DNA of 64,000 bases from Corallococcus sp. AS-1-6. GTDB lineage: Bacteria; Myxococcota; Myxococcia; Myxococcales; Myxococcaceae. The notes below the pieces were generated by a model. The model was not told where the DNA came from, did no database searches, and saw nothing but the letters and a program-made list of their open reading frames with translations. The first letter of the stretch is position 1. Every line of letters begins with the position of its first letter. Below, in pieces: positions 47,045 through 54,764 of the stretch. A program made the translations under genes and the position numbers. The DNA is taken from NCBI RefSeq assembly GCF_020037015.1, contig NZ_JAIQDE010000006.1, positions 186,001 to 250,000 of the forward strand. The letters run 5' to 3'.

Positions 47045-47794
47045 ATGTTGAAGATGAAGCGCATCGCGCTGGGCGCGCTGTTGTCGCTCGGCCTGACGGC
47101 CTGCGGACCGATGGAGGAGGCGCCGGAGGCCTCCTTCGAGGCGCAGGACTCGCAGGAACTGGAGGCCGGTTGCACGTCGCTGGGCACGAGCATCACCACG
47201 CACGCGTGCGCCCACGCCGGCAACCCCACGGACCACGTGTCCATCACGGCGAGCGCCACGCGTGTCACCAGCGCGCCCGCCATCAGCACGAAGCACAAGG
47301 CCTATGACCTGGCGCTGCCGTCCAGCGCCGAGGGCTCCGTGACGTACGTGCCGGCCACGACCGGTTCATACGCGTTCTACCGGACGCAGAACGTGGCCTT
47401 CACCGTCGTCAACGGCGCCACCAGCGCGACGGTGCCCTCCGCGCTGGCGCACACCGTGTCGGCCTCCGGGTGTTCGCTCGCGTACGTGTCCGTCTACGAC
47501 CTGACGGCGGGCACGACGTACATCCTCGCGGCGGGGCCGGCGTCCGGCAACGCGCTCACCGTGGTGCCGGAGTTCCTCAACGACACGCGCACGCGCTACT
47601 ACCAGGACGCGGACGGTGACGGGTACGGCAACAGCTCCGTGTCCGTCTACACCGCGTGCACGCCGCCCTCCGGCTACACGACGCAGCGCTTCGACTGCAA
47701 TGACACGCCGGGCTCCGGCGCCAGCATCAACCCGGGCGCCACGGAGATCTGCGGCAACGGCATCGACGACAACTGCGACGGGTCGCAGTGCTGA
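47045..47794 (+). CDS. Lipoprotein with H-[AS]-C-x-H and MopE-like motif, paralogue 3
   Basis: 249 aa. Lipobox LTAC at 17-20. Shared domain: HACAH (53-57), VSITASATR, HKAYDLAL (His84), Cys143. C-terminal part (185-249) is a putative metal-binding MopE-type repeat: YYQDADGDGYGN, RFDCND, INPGATEICGNGIDDNCDG. These Asp-rich motifs bind calcium or copper in related proteins. Own operator copy 87 bp upstream and AAGGAAAC ribosome site. Confidence 0.8.
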   Translation: MLKMKRIALGALLSLGLTACGPMEEAPEASFEAQDSQELEAGCTSLGTSITTHACAHAGNPTDHVSITASATRVTSAPAISTKHKAYDLALPSSAEGSVTYVPATTGSYAFYRTQNVAFTVVNGATSATVPSALAHTVSASGCSLAYVSVYDLTAGTTYILAAGPASGNALTVVPEFLNDTRTRYYQDADGDGYGNSSVSVYTACTPPSGYTTQRFDCNDTPGSGASINPGATEICGNGIDDNCDGSQC

Positions 47795-47905
47795 CCGCCG
47801 TCCCCTGACGCGGGCCTGAGAAGGTCCGCTCCCCGCGCCGGAGCACCTCCCTCGGAAGGGTGCTCTGGCGCGGGCCTTTCCCCGCATGCACGAAGGACTC
47901 CCCCG

Positions 47906-48874
47906 ATGCGTCTCTCTTCCGCCACCTTCCTGTTCGCCACCTGTGCCGCCCTCGCGCTGACCGGCTGCGATGACGATGCCCCCATCGTCACGCCGGACGC
48001 GGGCACCAGCACCGACGCGGGCTCCGACGCGGGCACCAGCACCGACGCGGGCACCACCGTGTCCAGCGCCACCGTCACCACCTCCCGTCCCTCCGAGGGC
48101 GAGGCGGACGTCTACCCGCTGGAGATGTACCTGGACGCGTCCGGACAGACGCCGGTCATCGCCTTCCGCAAGGTGCTGACGCTCACCTTCAGCGAGCCCA
48201 TGGACCCGTCCGCCGCCCGGGTCACGCTTCACGACCGCACGGACATCACCGCCCCGGCACGCGTCCTCACCGGCACCTGGTCCGAGGACTCGCGCACGCT
48301 CACCGTCACCGTGCCGCGCACCGAGGAGAGCACCCGGCCGCTGGAGGTCTCCACGCACCACGCCCTGTCGCTGGACGCGCTGAAGGACGCGGCCGGACGC
48401 GCGCTGTCAGCGGACACCGTGGGGCTGGGCGGCGACACCGCGCTGGACTTCACCACCGGCGAGCGCGACCCGGCGCTGGAGCACGCGTGCACGCACACGC
48501 TCGCCAACCCACCGGAGGCGGTCACCGCGGGCCGCACGCCCTTCGACTTCCCGCCCGACACGCACACCGGCCACGCGCGCTACGACGTCACCCTGCGCCC
48601 CGTCGAGGCGGGCTTCGGCGGCTACACGGGCTTCATCTCCGATCCGGAGAACGCCGAGCACGTCACGCTCTACCTGAACCAGGAGGTCCCCACGAAGGTC
48701 ACCAACGACACGGCGGGGACGGACGTGGCGTCGGTGCTCGCCCCCGCGCGGTTCATCTGCGCCGGCATCACGCACACGCTGACGTTCACGTCGGAGCCGG
48801 GGGATCAGATCTACCTGCTCCAGTTCGGCCCCGTGGCCTCGGAGCACATCCAGTTCGTGCTGGAGCGCGAATAG
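47906..48874 (+). CDS. Lipoprotein with Big-like and H-[AS]-C-x-H domains, paralogue 4
   Basis: 322 aa. Lipobox LTGC at 18-21, then a repetitive TDAGSDAGTSTDAGT linker. Residues 60-185 are a Big_5-like beta domain (FSEPMDPSAARVTL). The shared domain is C-terminal: HACTH (193-197), PEAVTAG, HARYDVTL (His223), Cys285. 111 bp after paralogue 3; no own operator seen, so possibly read through. Confidence 0.78.
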   Translation: MRLSSATFLFATCAALALTGCDDDAPIVTPDAGTSTDAGSDAGTSTDAGTTVSSATVTTSRPSEGEADVYPLEMYLDASGQTPVIAFRKVLTLTFSEPMDPSAARVTLHDRTDITAPARVLTGTWSEDSRTLTVTVPRTEESTRPLEVSTHHALSLDALKDAAGRALSADTVGLGGDTALDFTTGERDPALEHACTHTLANPPEAVTAGRTPFDFPPDTHTGHARYDVTLRPVEAGFGGYTGFISDPENAEHVTLYLNQEVPTKVTNDTAGTDVASVLAPARFICAGITHTLTFTSEPGDQIYLLQFGPVASEHIQFVLERE

Positions 48875-49002
48875 CAACCCCACACGGCCCGCGGGGAGGG
48901 CCTGCGTCCACCAGGACAAGGTGGGCCGCCCCGCCGGTCCAATGCCGCGTGACGGGCTGCCCGCTACGGTGACGGTCTCTCTCGGACCCGGAGGCACCCC
49001 GC

Positions 49003-49539
49003 ATGCGCCACGCCGCTACCCGAAGGACGCTCGCCCCCTACGAGGAAGTGCAGACGTTGCCCCACTATCTGGTGGGCGAGGCGCTCGATGGCATCCTCTA
49101 CGTCTCGTCGCCGCCCATCGCGCGCAAGCAGGGCATGACGCCGCTCATGGGACGCGCGCCGGAAGGCTGGTGGTGGACCTCCGAGCCCCGGCTGCTGCTG
49201 GGCGAGGACGTGCTCGTGCCGGACCTGGCGGGCTGGATGAGCGGACGGCCGCCGACCCTGCCGGATGGCTCGTTCATCGACCGCGTGCCGGATTGGATCT
49301 GCGAGGTGCTCACGCCCGCCACGGCGAAGCTGGACCTGACCATCAAGCTGCCGCGCTACGCCCGCGCGGGCATCCGCAACGCCTGGGTCATCAACCCCGT
49401 GCACCGCGTGGTGGAGGTGTTCCGCCAGGAGCACGAGCGCTGGGTGCTCCTGCACACCTTCGTGAACGAGGAGCGCGTGCGCGTCGAGCCCTTCAACAAG
49501 GTCGACCTGGTGCTGGCGCCGTTCTGGACGCAGGTGTGA
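49003..49539 (+). CDS. Uma2/DUF820 family putative restriction endonuclease
   Basis: 178 aa. Uma2 features: GEALDGILYVSSPP, LGEDVLVPDLAGWM (catalytic Asp region), EVLTPATAKLDLTIKLPRYARAG (Glu...Lys of a PD-(D/E)XK core), VINPVHRVVEVFR. Family members are small stand-alone nuclease-like proteins of unclear role, abundant in myxobacteria. One base separates it from a convergent gene. Confidence 0.88.
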   Translation: MRHAATRRTLAPYEEVQTLPHYLVGEALDGILYVSSPPIARKQGMTPLMGRAPEGWWWTSEPRLLLGEDVLVPDLAGWMSGRPPTLPDGSFIDRVPDWICEVLTPATAKLDLTIKLPRYARAGIRNAWVINPVHRVVEVFRQEHERWVLLHTFVNEERVRVEPFNKVDLVLAPFWTQV

Positions 49540-49540
49540 A

Positions 49541-50353
49541 TCACGCCGCGGGCTCCCACGCGCCCGTGAACGCGTCGTAGCGGCGCACGTTGACGCTCAG
49601 CGCGCGGTACACCTGGGTGTCCGCCCCCACGTCCACCGGCGTCCCCTCCGCGGGCACCGTCAGCCGCTCGAAGCGCGCGCCGGTGAACCAGCGGTGCGGC
49701 TGGGGCTCCAGGACGAAGAGGCCCTCGTCGTCCAGGTCCACCTCGATGGGCACGAAGTCCACGCGCTGGAGCTCCACGGGCGGCGGGAAGTCCATCGCCA
49801 CACGGAAGGGCACGCGCGCCGCGCCCTGGGTCGCGACGCCCTCCAGGAACAGGGAGCGCCCCTGCATCACGTCCGCCTCCGCGCCCAGGGCGCTCGATGG
49901 CGGCTGGAGCAGCAGCGACAGCGACCGCGCCATGCCCGCGATGCCAGGAGAGCGCCCCAACACGCGCGCCTGTCCCGCGTCCGCGAGCAGGTCGAAGACC
50001 ACCTCGCGGTCCCACTCGCCCAGCACGCGCCCCCCGGAGAAGAAGTCCCCTTCGTGCGCGTGCGCGGTGGGCAGCAGCGCGTCTCCCAGGCGGCGCAGCA
50101 GGGCCTGGGGCTGGAGGGGCGAGGCCTTCTCGAACAGGTAGATGGGCCCCAGCACCAGGCGCGCGGTGGTGAGCGTCACGCGCCAGCCGGTGTCGGTGGT
50201 GAAGGCGCCGACGGTCGTCTCCCCGGGCGCGAGCGCCGTGCGCAGGCCCATGCGGAAGGTGATGCTCCGGCCGCCGGTGCCGGACAGGCCGCAGCCCGCC
50301 GCGAGCGCTCCGCCCAACATCCACGTGAAGGCACGACGCGAACAGCGCTTCAT
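49541..50353 (-). CDS. Lipoprotein following the TonB-dependent receptor
   Basis: 270 aa. Tat-like RRAFTWMLGG signal with lipobox ALAAGC (16-21). Mature part opens GWRVTLTTARLVLGPIYLF, like the lipoprotein at 52951 on the other side of the receptor. An AHAHEGDFFSGG motif near 96 may bind metal. ATGA overlap with the receptor gene, so co-translated. Possibly a periplasmic or surface ligand binder for the receptor; an MbnP-type role is only a guess. Confidence 0.75.
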   Translation of the reverse strand: MKRCSRRAFTWMLGGALAAGCGLSGTGGRSITFRMGLRTALAPGETTVGAFTTDTGWRVTLTTARLVLGPIYLFEKASPLQPQALLRRLGDALLPTAHAHEGDFFSGGRVLGEWDREVVFDLLADAGQARVLGRSPGIAGMARSLSLLLQPPSSALGAEADVMQGRSLFLEGVATQGAARVPFRVAMDFPPPVELQRVDFVPIEVDLDDEGLFVLEPQPHRWFTGARFERLTVPAEGTPVDVGADTQVYRALSVNVRRYDAFTGAWEPAA

Positions 50354-52833
50354 GGCGGGTCCTCCTGGAGGTCCAGGTACACGGTGAGGGTGCCGCGCAC
50401 GGTGCGAGGGGCACCGGCGGAGAAGTGGCGCGTGGCCAGCAGGGACGCGGGCGCGTCGGGGCCCCGGAAGTTGGACACGTAGTTGAACTCGGACTCCCGC
50501 CAGCGCGCGTCCAGCAGGTTCTCCACGGCCAGGCCCAGCTCCACGGCGCGCCAGCGCGCGCGGGCCGCCACGTCGAAGAGGAAGATGGGCTCGCTGTAGC
50601 GGTTCAACGGCAGGGGCTTGGGCCCGATGGCGCTGTGCCCCAGCGCCACGCTCCACACCACCGGCTGCCGGGCCACGGTGGCCGTGCCCCGCCACGACGC
50701 GTCCACGCGGCCCAGCACCTGCGGAATGTACGGCAGCACCGCGCCGTCCCACAGCTTCCAGGCTGACGCTCCAGGCAACGGCTGCGTCGCGCGGGCCCAC
50801 GCGAGGCTCGCCAGCACGTCCAGGTGTTGCTCCCACTGGAAGCGCGCGCTGCCGAACGCGCCCAGGCGCTGCGACGGGCCAATGGGTTGGTTGCGCCCGG
50901 TCGTCTCGCTGAACACCAGGTCCTGCGACACGCGCGTGGCGAACACGGCGCCGCGCAGCTCCAGCGTGGACGGGCCGGCGCCCCACCGCCAGCCCAGGCC
51001 CGTCTCCCCGGACGTCACCCGCGCGTAGGGCGCGAACTCCGCGTCGGACAGGCCGGCCGCGTCGCTGGAGCGGGCACCCAGGCCCGCGCTGGTCAGCCAC
51101 GTGAGGCGCGGCGTCAGGCGCACCTCCGCGCTGGCGCGAGGGCTGGCGAAGAAGCCGTAGGCCTCCACGGACTCCTCCGGGATGCGCGCCCCCTGCCGGT
51201 CCGCCGCCGGCCGGTTCAGGTCCTCCACGCCGAACAGGAACGCGTCCACGCGCGCCCCGCCCCGCAGCGTGAGCCACTCCAGCGGCGCGCCGCGCAGGGA
51301 CAGGTACGCGCCCAGGTTCGTCACGCGCACCTGGTTGTCGAACACCGTGGCGTAGGGCGCGCCGCCCTTGTCGCGCAGGCGCCGCGCGCGGGTGTGCACG
51401 TCGTCGTAGCGGGCCACGTAGCCCAGTTCCACCGGCCGAGGCTGCCCCCACGCGGTGAGGCCCGGGGTGTAGCGCCCGCGCAGGCCCACGGTGGTGCCCT
51501 GGTAGGACTGCTCCGTGTTGTCGCCGCGCTGGGCTTCGCCGATGGGGGGCGTGTCCTGGAGGAAGCCGGTGAAGTTCTCGCGGCTGCGCATCCGCCGGGC
51601 GATGGCGAAGGCCTGCTGCACGAAGCGGCCTCCGCGCTCCAGCCGGGACGTCAGCTCCACGGAGGCGAGGTGGCGCTGGCTCGCGCCGCCCTGGTTCGGG
51701 TCGTAGAGGCAGAAAAACTGCGAGTCCGCGTCCGGCCCGCACGGCAGCCGCGCGTCCACGACGTCCGTCTCCCGCACCACGCCCGCGGAGGCGTAGCGCG
51801 CGCCGTAGCTCGCGCCGAACAGGCGCAGCTTCGTCTCCGGCCCCAGGCGCAGCTCCGTCTGGGCCATCAGGCCCGCGTTCGCGTACGCACGGTTGGGGCC
51901 GAAGCCGTGCCCCTGGCGCAGCAGCACGCCGACGAAGGTGGCGGCGGTGGACTCGGGCGGGCCCCACACCAGGGACAGCCGGCGCGACGCGAAGCCGCCG
52001 TAGCTGGCGGACGCGGTGAGGCCCCGCCGCTCCAGCCCCAGTTGGTACTCCACCGTGCCCGCGACGCCGAAGTCGCCCTGGGACGGCTCATAGGGCCCCT
52101 CCGTCACGCGCAGGGACTGCACCAGCTCCGGGATGATGAAGTACGTGTCCGCGTAGCCGTGGCCGTGGGCGTTGGAGACCTCGTTGAGGGGCACGCCGTC
52201 CAGGCGCATCTCCACGTCCTTGCCCTCGCCCGCGTCGAAGCCGCGCAGGTAGACGGTCTCCGCGTGCCCCTCCCCGCCGTGGTTGGCGAGCATCACGCCC
52301 GGCGCGAGCAGCATCAGCTCCGTGGCCGAGTTGCGAGGCACGTCCGCCAGTTGCCCCACCGTGATGTGGAAGTCCCCCACCGCGACAGGAGGCGGCGCGG
52401 CGGACTGCCCGCGCACCGTGGTGGAGAACACGGGCGGCTCCCGCTTCGGGGGCGTCGTGGGTTGCTCCGTCCCCGCGAGCCCTGGCAGCTCCGCCGCGAG
52501 CGGCACGGCCTGCGCCACCGGCTCGAACGTCACCGGCACGTCCACGCGCACCTCCAGCGGCGCTCCCCCCTGGCGCGCGGGCTCGAAGCGCCAGCGCAGG
52601 GCCGCCGCCATCGCGGCCCGGTCGAATGCGGTGCCCCCGGACTCCTGGACCTCCACCTGGGACACCTCTCCCCCGCTGTCGATGGTCAGCCGCAGCAGCA
52701 CCCGCACGGCCTCCGTCAACGGTGGGACGTCCGCCGGCATCAAGGGCGGCGGCGCCTCCACGGGCACGGGCGGCGTCACGGGCGCTTCGGGCGACGCGCT
52801 CAACAGCCAGAGCACCAGCGTCGGGATGAACAC
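50350..52833 (-). CDS. TonB-dependent receptor with N-terminal TonB C-terminal-type domain
   Basis: 827 aa, GTG start with GAGGT 8 bp upstream; earlier TTG at 52884 is unlikely. Signal peptide 1-15. Residues 40-105 match a TonB C-terminal domain (VRVLLRLTIDSGGEVSQVEV, AALRWRFEPAR, VDVPVTFEPV). A plug follows (about 150-255; VYLRGFDAGEGKDVEMRLDG) and then a 22-strand-type barrel to residue 827. It imports a ligand across the outer membrane; NAHGHGYADT in the plug is His-rich. Operator copy 3 lies 85 bp upstream. Confidence 0.88.
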   Translation of the reverse strand: MFIPTLVLWLLSASPEAPVTPPVPVEAPPPLMPADVPPLTEAVRVLLRLTIDSGGEVSQVEVQESGGTAFDRAAMAAALRWRFEPARQGGAPLEVRVDVPVTFEPVAQAVPLAAELPGLAGTEQPTTPPKREPPVFSTTVRGQSAAPPPVAVGDFHITVGQLADVPRNSATELMLLAPGVMLANHGGEGHAETVYLRGFDAGEGKDVEMRLDGVPLNEVSNAHGHGYADTYFIIPELVQSLRVTEGPYEPSQGDFGVAGTVEYQLGLERRGLTASASYGGFASRRLSLVWGPPESTAATFVGVLLRQGHGFGPNRAYANAGLMAQTELRLGPETKLRLFGASYGARYASAGVVRETDVVDARLPCGPDADSQFFCLYDPNQGGASQRHLASVELTSRLERGGRFVQQAFAIARRMRSRENFTGFLQDTPPIGEAQRGDNTEQSYQGTTVGLRGRYTPGLTAWGQPRPVELGYVARYDDVHTRARRLRDKGGAPYATVFDNQVRVTNLGAYLSLRGAPLEWLTLRGGARVDAFLFGVEDLNRPAADRQGARIPEESVEAYGFFASPRASAEVRLTPRLTWLTSAGLGARSSDAAGLSDAEFAPYARVTSGETGLGWRWGAGPSTLELRGAVFATRVSQDLVFSETTGRNQPIGPSQRLGAFGSARFQWEQHLDVLASLAWARATQPLPGASAWKLWDGAVLPYIPQVLGRVDASWRGTATVARQPVVWSVALGHSAIGPKPLPLNRYSEPIFLFDVAARARWRAVELGLAVENLLDARWRESEFNYVSNFRGPDAPASLLATRHFSAGAPRTVRGTLTVYLDLQEDPP

Positions 52834-52918
52834 GGGCAACGACCTCGGCCTTCGGGGCCCACCCGGCACGGGCGGCCCTTCCAACGGCCGCCCGTGGATA
52901 CCGCAACCCAGACTTGAC

Positions 52919-52935
52919 TTGCAACATAGTTACAA
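52919..52935. promoter_or_regulatory. FUR-type inverted repeat, copy 3, in a divergent promoter
   Basis: TTGCAA-CATAG-TTACAA. 85 bp separate it from the receptor's GTG (minus strand). On the plus strand it sits exactly between a possible -35 TTGACT (52914-52919) and a weak -10 TACCAA (52937-52942), which would start RNA near the ATG at 52951. Binding here would block both genes. Confidence 0.6.
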
Positions 52936-52950
52936 ATACCAACCAGATGC

Positions 52951-53838
52951 ATGAACCAACGAAGCATGTGGACTCGTGGCCTGCTGCTGGGTGCGCTGGG
53001 GCTCGCGGCCTCCGGCTGCGGCGACGCCGTGGCGCGAGGTGACGTGCGGGTGTCGTTGAGCGGCGGGGACGGCACGCAGCGCGGCTACGCGGATCACCTC
53101 TTCCAGGACGGCTGGTCCGTGCAGTTCACGAAGTACCTGGTGTCCCTGGGGGACTTCACCCTCACCTCCGCGGCCGGCGGCGTGCACGCCACGACGGAGC
53201 ACCTGCTGGTGGACGTGCAGAAGGGGGACGTGCCCCTCACCGGCCTGACGGGCCTGGAGGCGGGGCGCTACGGCGTGGCCTTCCGCGTGAGCCCTCCGGA
53301 GGCCCGCACCGTGGCGGGCGCGTCCGTGTCCTCGGAAGACCTGGCGATGATGCGCGAGCGCGGCTTCAGCTACTTCGTGGAGGGCCGCGCGCAGAACCGC
53401 GACCCCACCCTGGGCGTCTACACCTTCCGCATGGGCTTCCCCGTGGACGCGCGGATGGTGGACTGCATCAACGGCGCGGACGGCACCCAGGGCATCGTCG
53501 TGCCGGAGGGCTCCGTGGCGGAGGCGGAGGTCACCATCCACGCCGAGCACATGTTCTACGACCGGCTGGGCACCCACCGCGGCGTGCAGCTTCGCTTCGA
53601 GGCCATCGCCGCCACCGCGGACGCGAACCACGCCATCACGCCGGAGGGGCTGGCGACCCAGGACCTGCTCGACCTGCGCGGGCTGGATGGGGGCGAGCTG
53701 CGCGACGCCCAGGGCCAGCCCGTCGTCTACCAGCCGGGCGCCTACGCCCTGCGCACGCTCCAGGAGTTCGTCGCCCGGAGCATCGTGGATCAGGCGCACC
53801 TCAACGGCGGCGGCGTCTGCACCGTCGCCGCGCCGTAG
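52951..53838 (+). CDS. Lipoprotein divergent from the TonB receptor
   Basis: 295 aa. Signal peptide with lipobox AASGC at about 19-23. The mature part has GWSVQFTKYLVSLGDF like the lipoprotein at 49541, and VTIHAEHMFYDRLG near 192. Final Cys in GGGVCTVAAP. The ATG at 52951 has no Shine-Dalgarno; translation may be leaderless, or begin at ATG 52966. Likely works with the receptor. Confidence 0.75.
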   Translation: MNQRSMWTRGLLLGALGLAASGCGDAVARGDVRVSLSGGDGTQRGYADHLFQDGWSVQFTKYLVSLGDFTLTSAAGGVHATTEHLLVDVQKGDVPLTGLTGLEAGRYGVAFRVSPPEARTVAGASVSSEDLAMMRERGFSYFVEGRAQNRDPTLGVYTFRMGFPVDARMVDCINGADGTQGIVVPEGSVAEAEVTIHAEHMFYDRLGTHRGVQLRFEAIAATADANHAITPEGLATQDLLDLRGLDGGELRDAQGQPVVYQPGAYALRTLQEFVARSIVDQAHLNGGGVCTVAAP

Positions 53839-53866
53839 GGCCTCCCCGTCACGACAGGGAAGGCCC
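53838..53866. terminator. Hairpin between convergent lipoprotein and thioredoxin
   Basis: GGGCCTCCCC (53838-53847) pairs with GGGAAGGCCC with one mismatch, loop GTCACGACA. Lies in the 38-bp convergent gap, so it may serve both genes. No T-run. Confidence 0.45.
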
Positions 53867-53876
53867 CGGCGAACCC

Positions 53877-54260
53877 TCAGGCCTTGGGCGCTTCCTTCGC
53901 GGCGCGCTGCGCTTCGACCTCGCGCCGCACGTCATCCATGTTCAGCGCGCGGACCTGCCGGAGCAGGTCCTCCAGCGCCGCCGCCGGCATCGCGCCCGGC
54001 TGCTCGAACAGGAGGATGCCGTCCCGGAACACCATCAGCGTGGGGATGGAGCGAATCTCGAAAGCACCGGACAGCTCCGGCTGCGCGTCGGTGTCGATCT
54101 TCCCGAACACGATGTCCGCGTGCTTGTTGGAGGTGCTCTCGAAGATGGGCGCGAACGCGCGGCAGGGACCACACCAGGTCGCCCACCAGTCCAGGATGAC
54201 GATGCCGCTCTTGCCCACCGTCTCCTTGAAGTTGTCCTTCGTGATTTCGAGCGTCGCCAT
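53877..54260 (-). CDS. Thioredoxin
   Basis: 127 aa. Active site WCGPC at 29-33 within LDWWATWCGPCRAF, and the cis-Pro strand IRSIPTLMVFRDG near 70. A basic, Ala-rich tail of about 20 residues extends past the domain. Cytoplasmic disulfide reductase. 11 bp after the FKBP gene on the same strand. Confidence 0.93.
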   Translation of the reverse strand: MATLEITKDNFKETVGKSGIVILDWWATWCGPCRAFAPIFESTSNKHADIVFGKIDTDAQPELSGAFEIRSIPTLMVFRDGILLFEQPGAMPAAALEDLLRQVRALNMDDVRREVEAQRAAKEAPKA

Positions 54261-54271
54261 GAAGTCTCCTC

Positions 54272-54595
54272 CTACCGGACGTCCAACAGCTCCACCTCGA
54301 ACAGGAGGGTGGCGTTGGGGGGAATCACACCGGCCGCGCCGCGCGAGCCGTAGCCCAGCTCCGGCGGGATGGTGAGCTTGCGGATGCCGCCGACCTTCAT
54401 GCCCGCGACGCCCTGGTCCCAGCCCTGGATGACGTGGCCGGCGCCCAGCGGGAAGGTGAAGCCCTGCCCCCGGTCCCGGCTGCTGTCGAACTTCTTGCCG
54501 TCCGTGAGCGTGCCCACGTAGTGCACCGTCACCCGCTTGCCAGAGACCGCTTCCGCCCCGGTCCCGACCTTCACGTCTTCTACTCCCAGGCTCAT
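54272..54595 (-). CDS. FKBP-type peptidyl-prolyl cis-trans isomerase
   Basis: 107 aa single FKBP domain without signal: VTVHYVGTLTDGKKFDSS, GHVIQGWDQGVAGMKVGG, LTIPPELGYGSRGA. Catalyses proline isomerisation in protein folding. The ATG at 54595 gives the family's usual length. In operon with thioredoxin. Confidence 0.94.
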   Translation of the reverse strand: MSLGVEDVKVGTGAEAVSGKRVTVHYVGTLTDGKKFDSSRDRGQGFTFPLGAGHVIQGWDQGVAGMKVGGIRKLTIPPELGYGSRGAAGVIPPNATLLFEVELLDVR

Positions 54596-54692
54596 GCCAG
54601 GCTCCTCAGGCGGGAATCCGCCATGGAAAAATGCGCACTCTAACGCCGCGCGCACCCTCCTGCCTCCCTGAATGCCCCGCCCCGGACCGGAA

Positions 54693-54741
54693 TAAAAAAG
54701 TGACGGCGGGGACCCGGATGATTCCGGACACCCCGCCGTCA
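54693..54741 (-). terminator. Intrinsic terminator of the outer membrane barrel gene
   Basis: TGACGGCGGGG (54701-54711) and CCCCGCCGTCA (54731-54741) form a perfect 11-bp stem. On the minus strand the stem is followed by six T residues (54694-54699). Lies 24 bp past the stop of the 54765 gene. Confidence 0.85.
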
Positions 54742-54764
54742 GCTCCTGCCATGGAGACTTCAGG

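Noticed and set aside
52914..52942. Strong sigma-70 promoter for the 52951 gene
   Set aside because: The -35 is good, but the -10 TACCAA matches only half the consensus, so it is mentioned within the operator entry and not as a promoter of its own.
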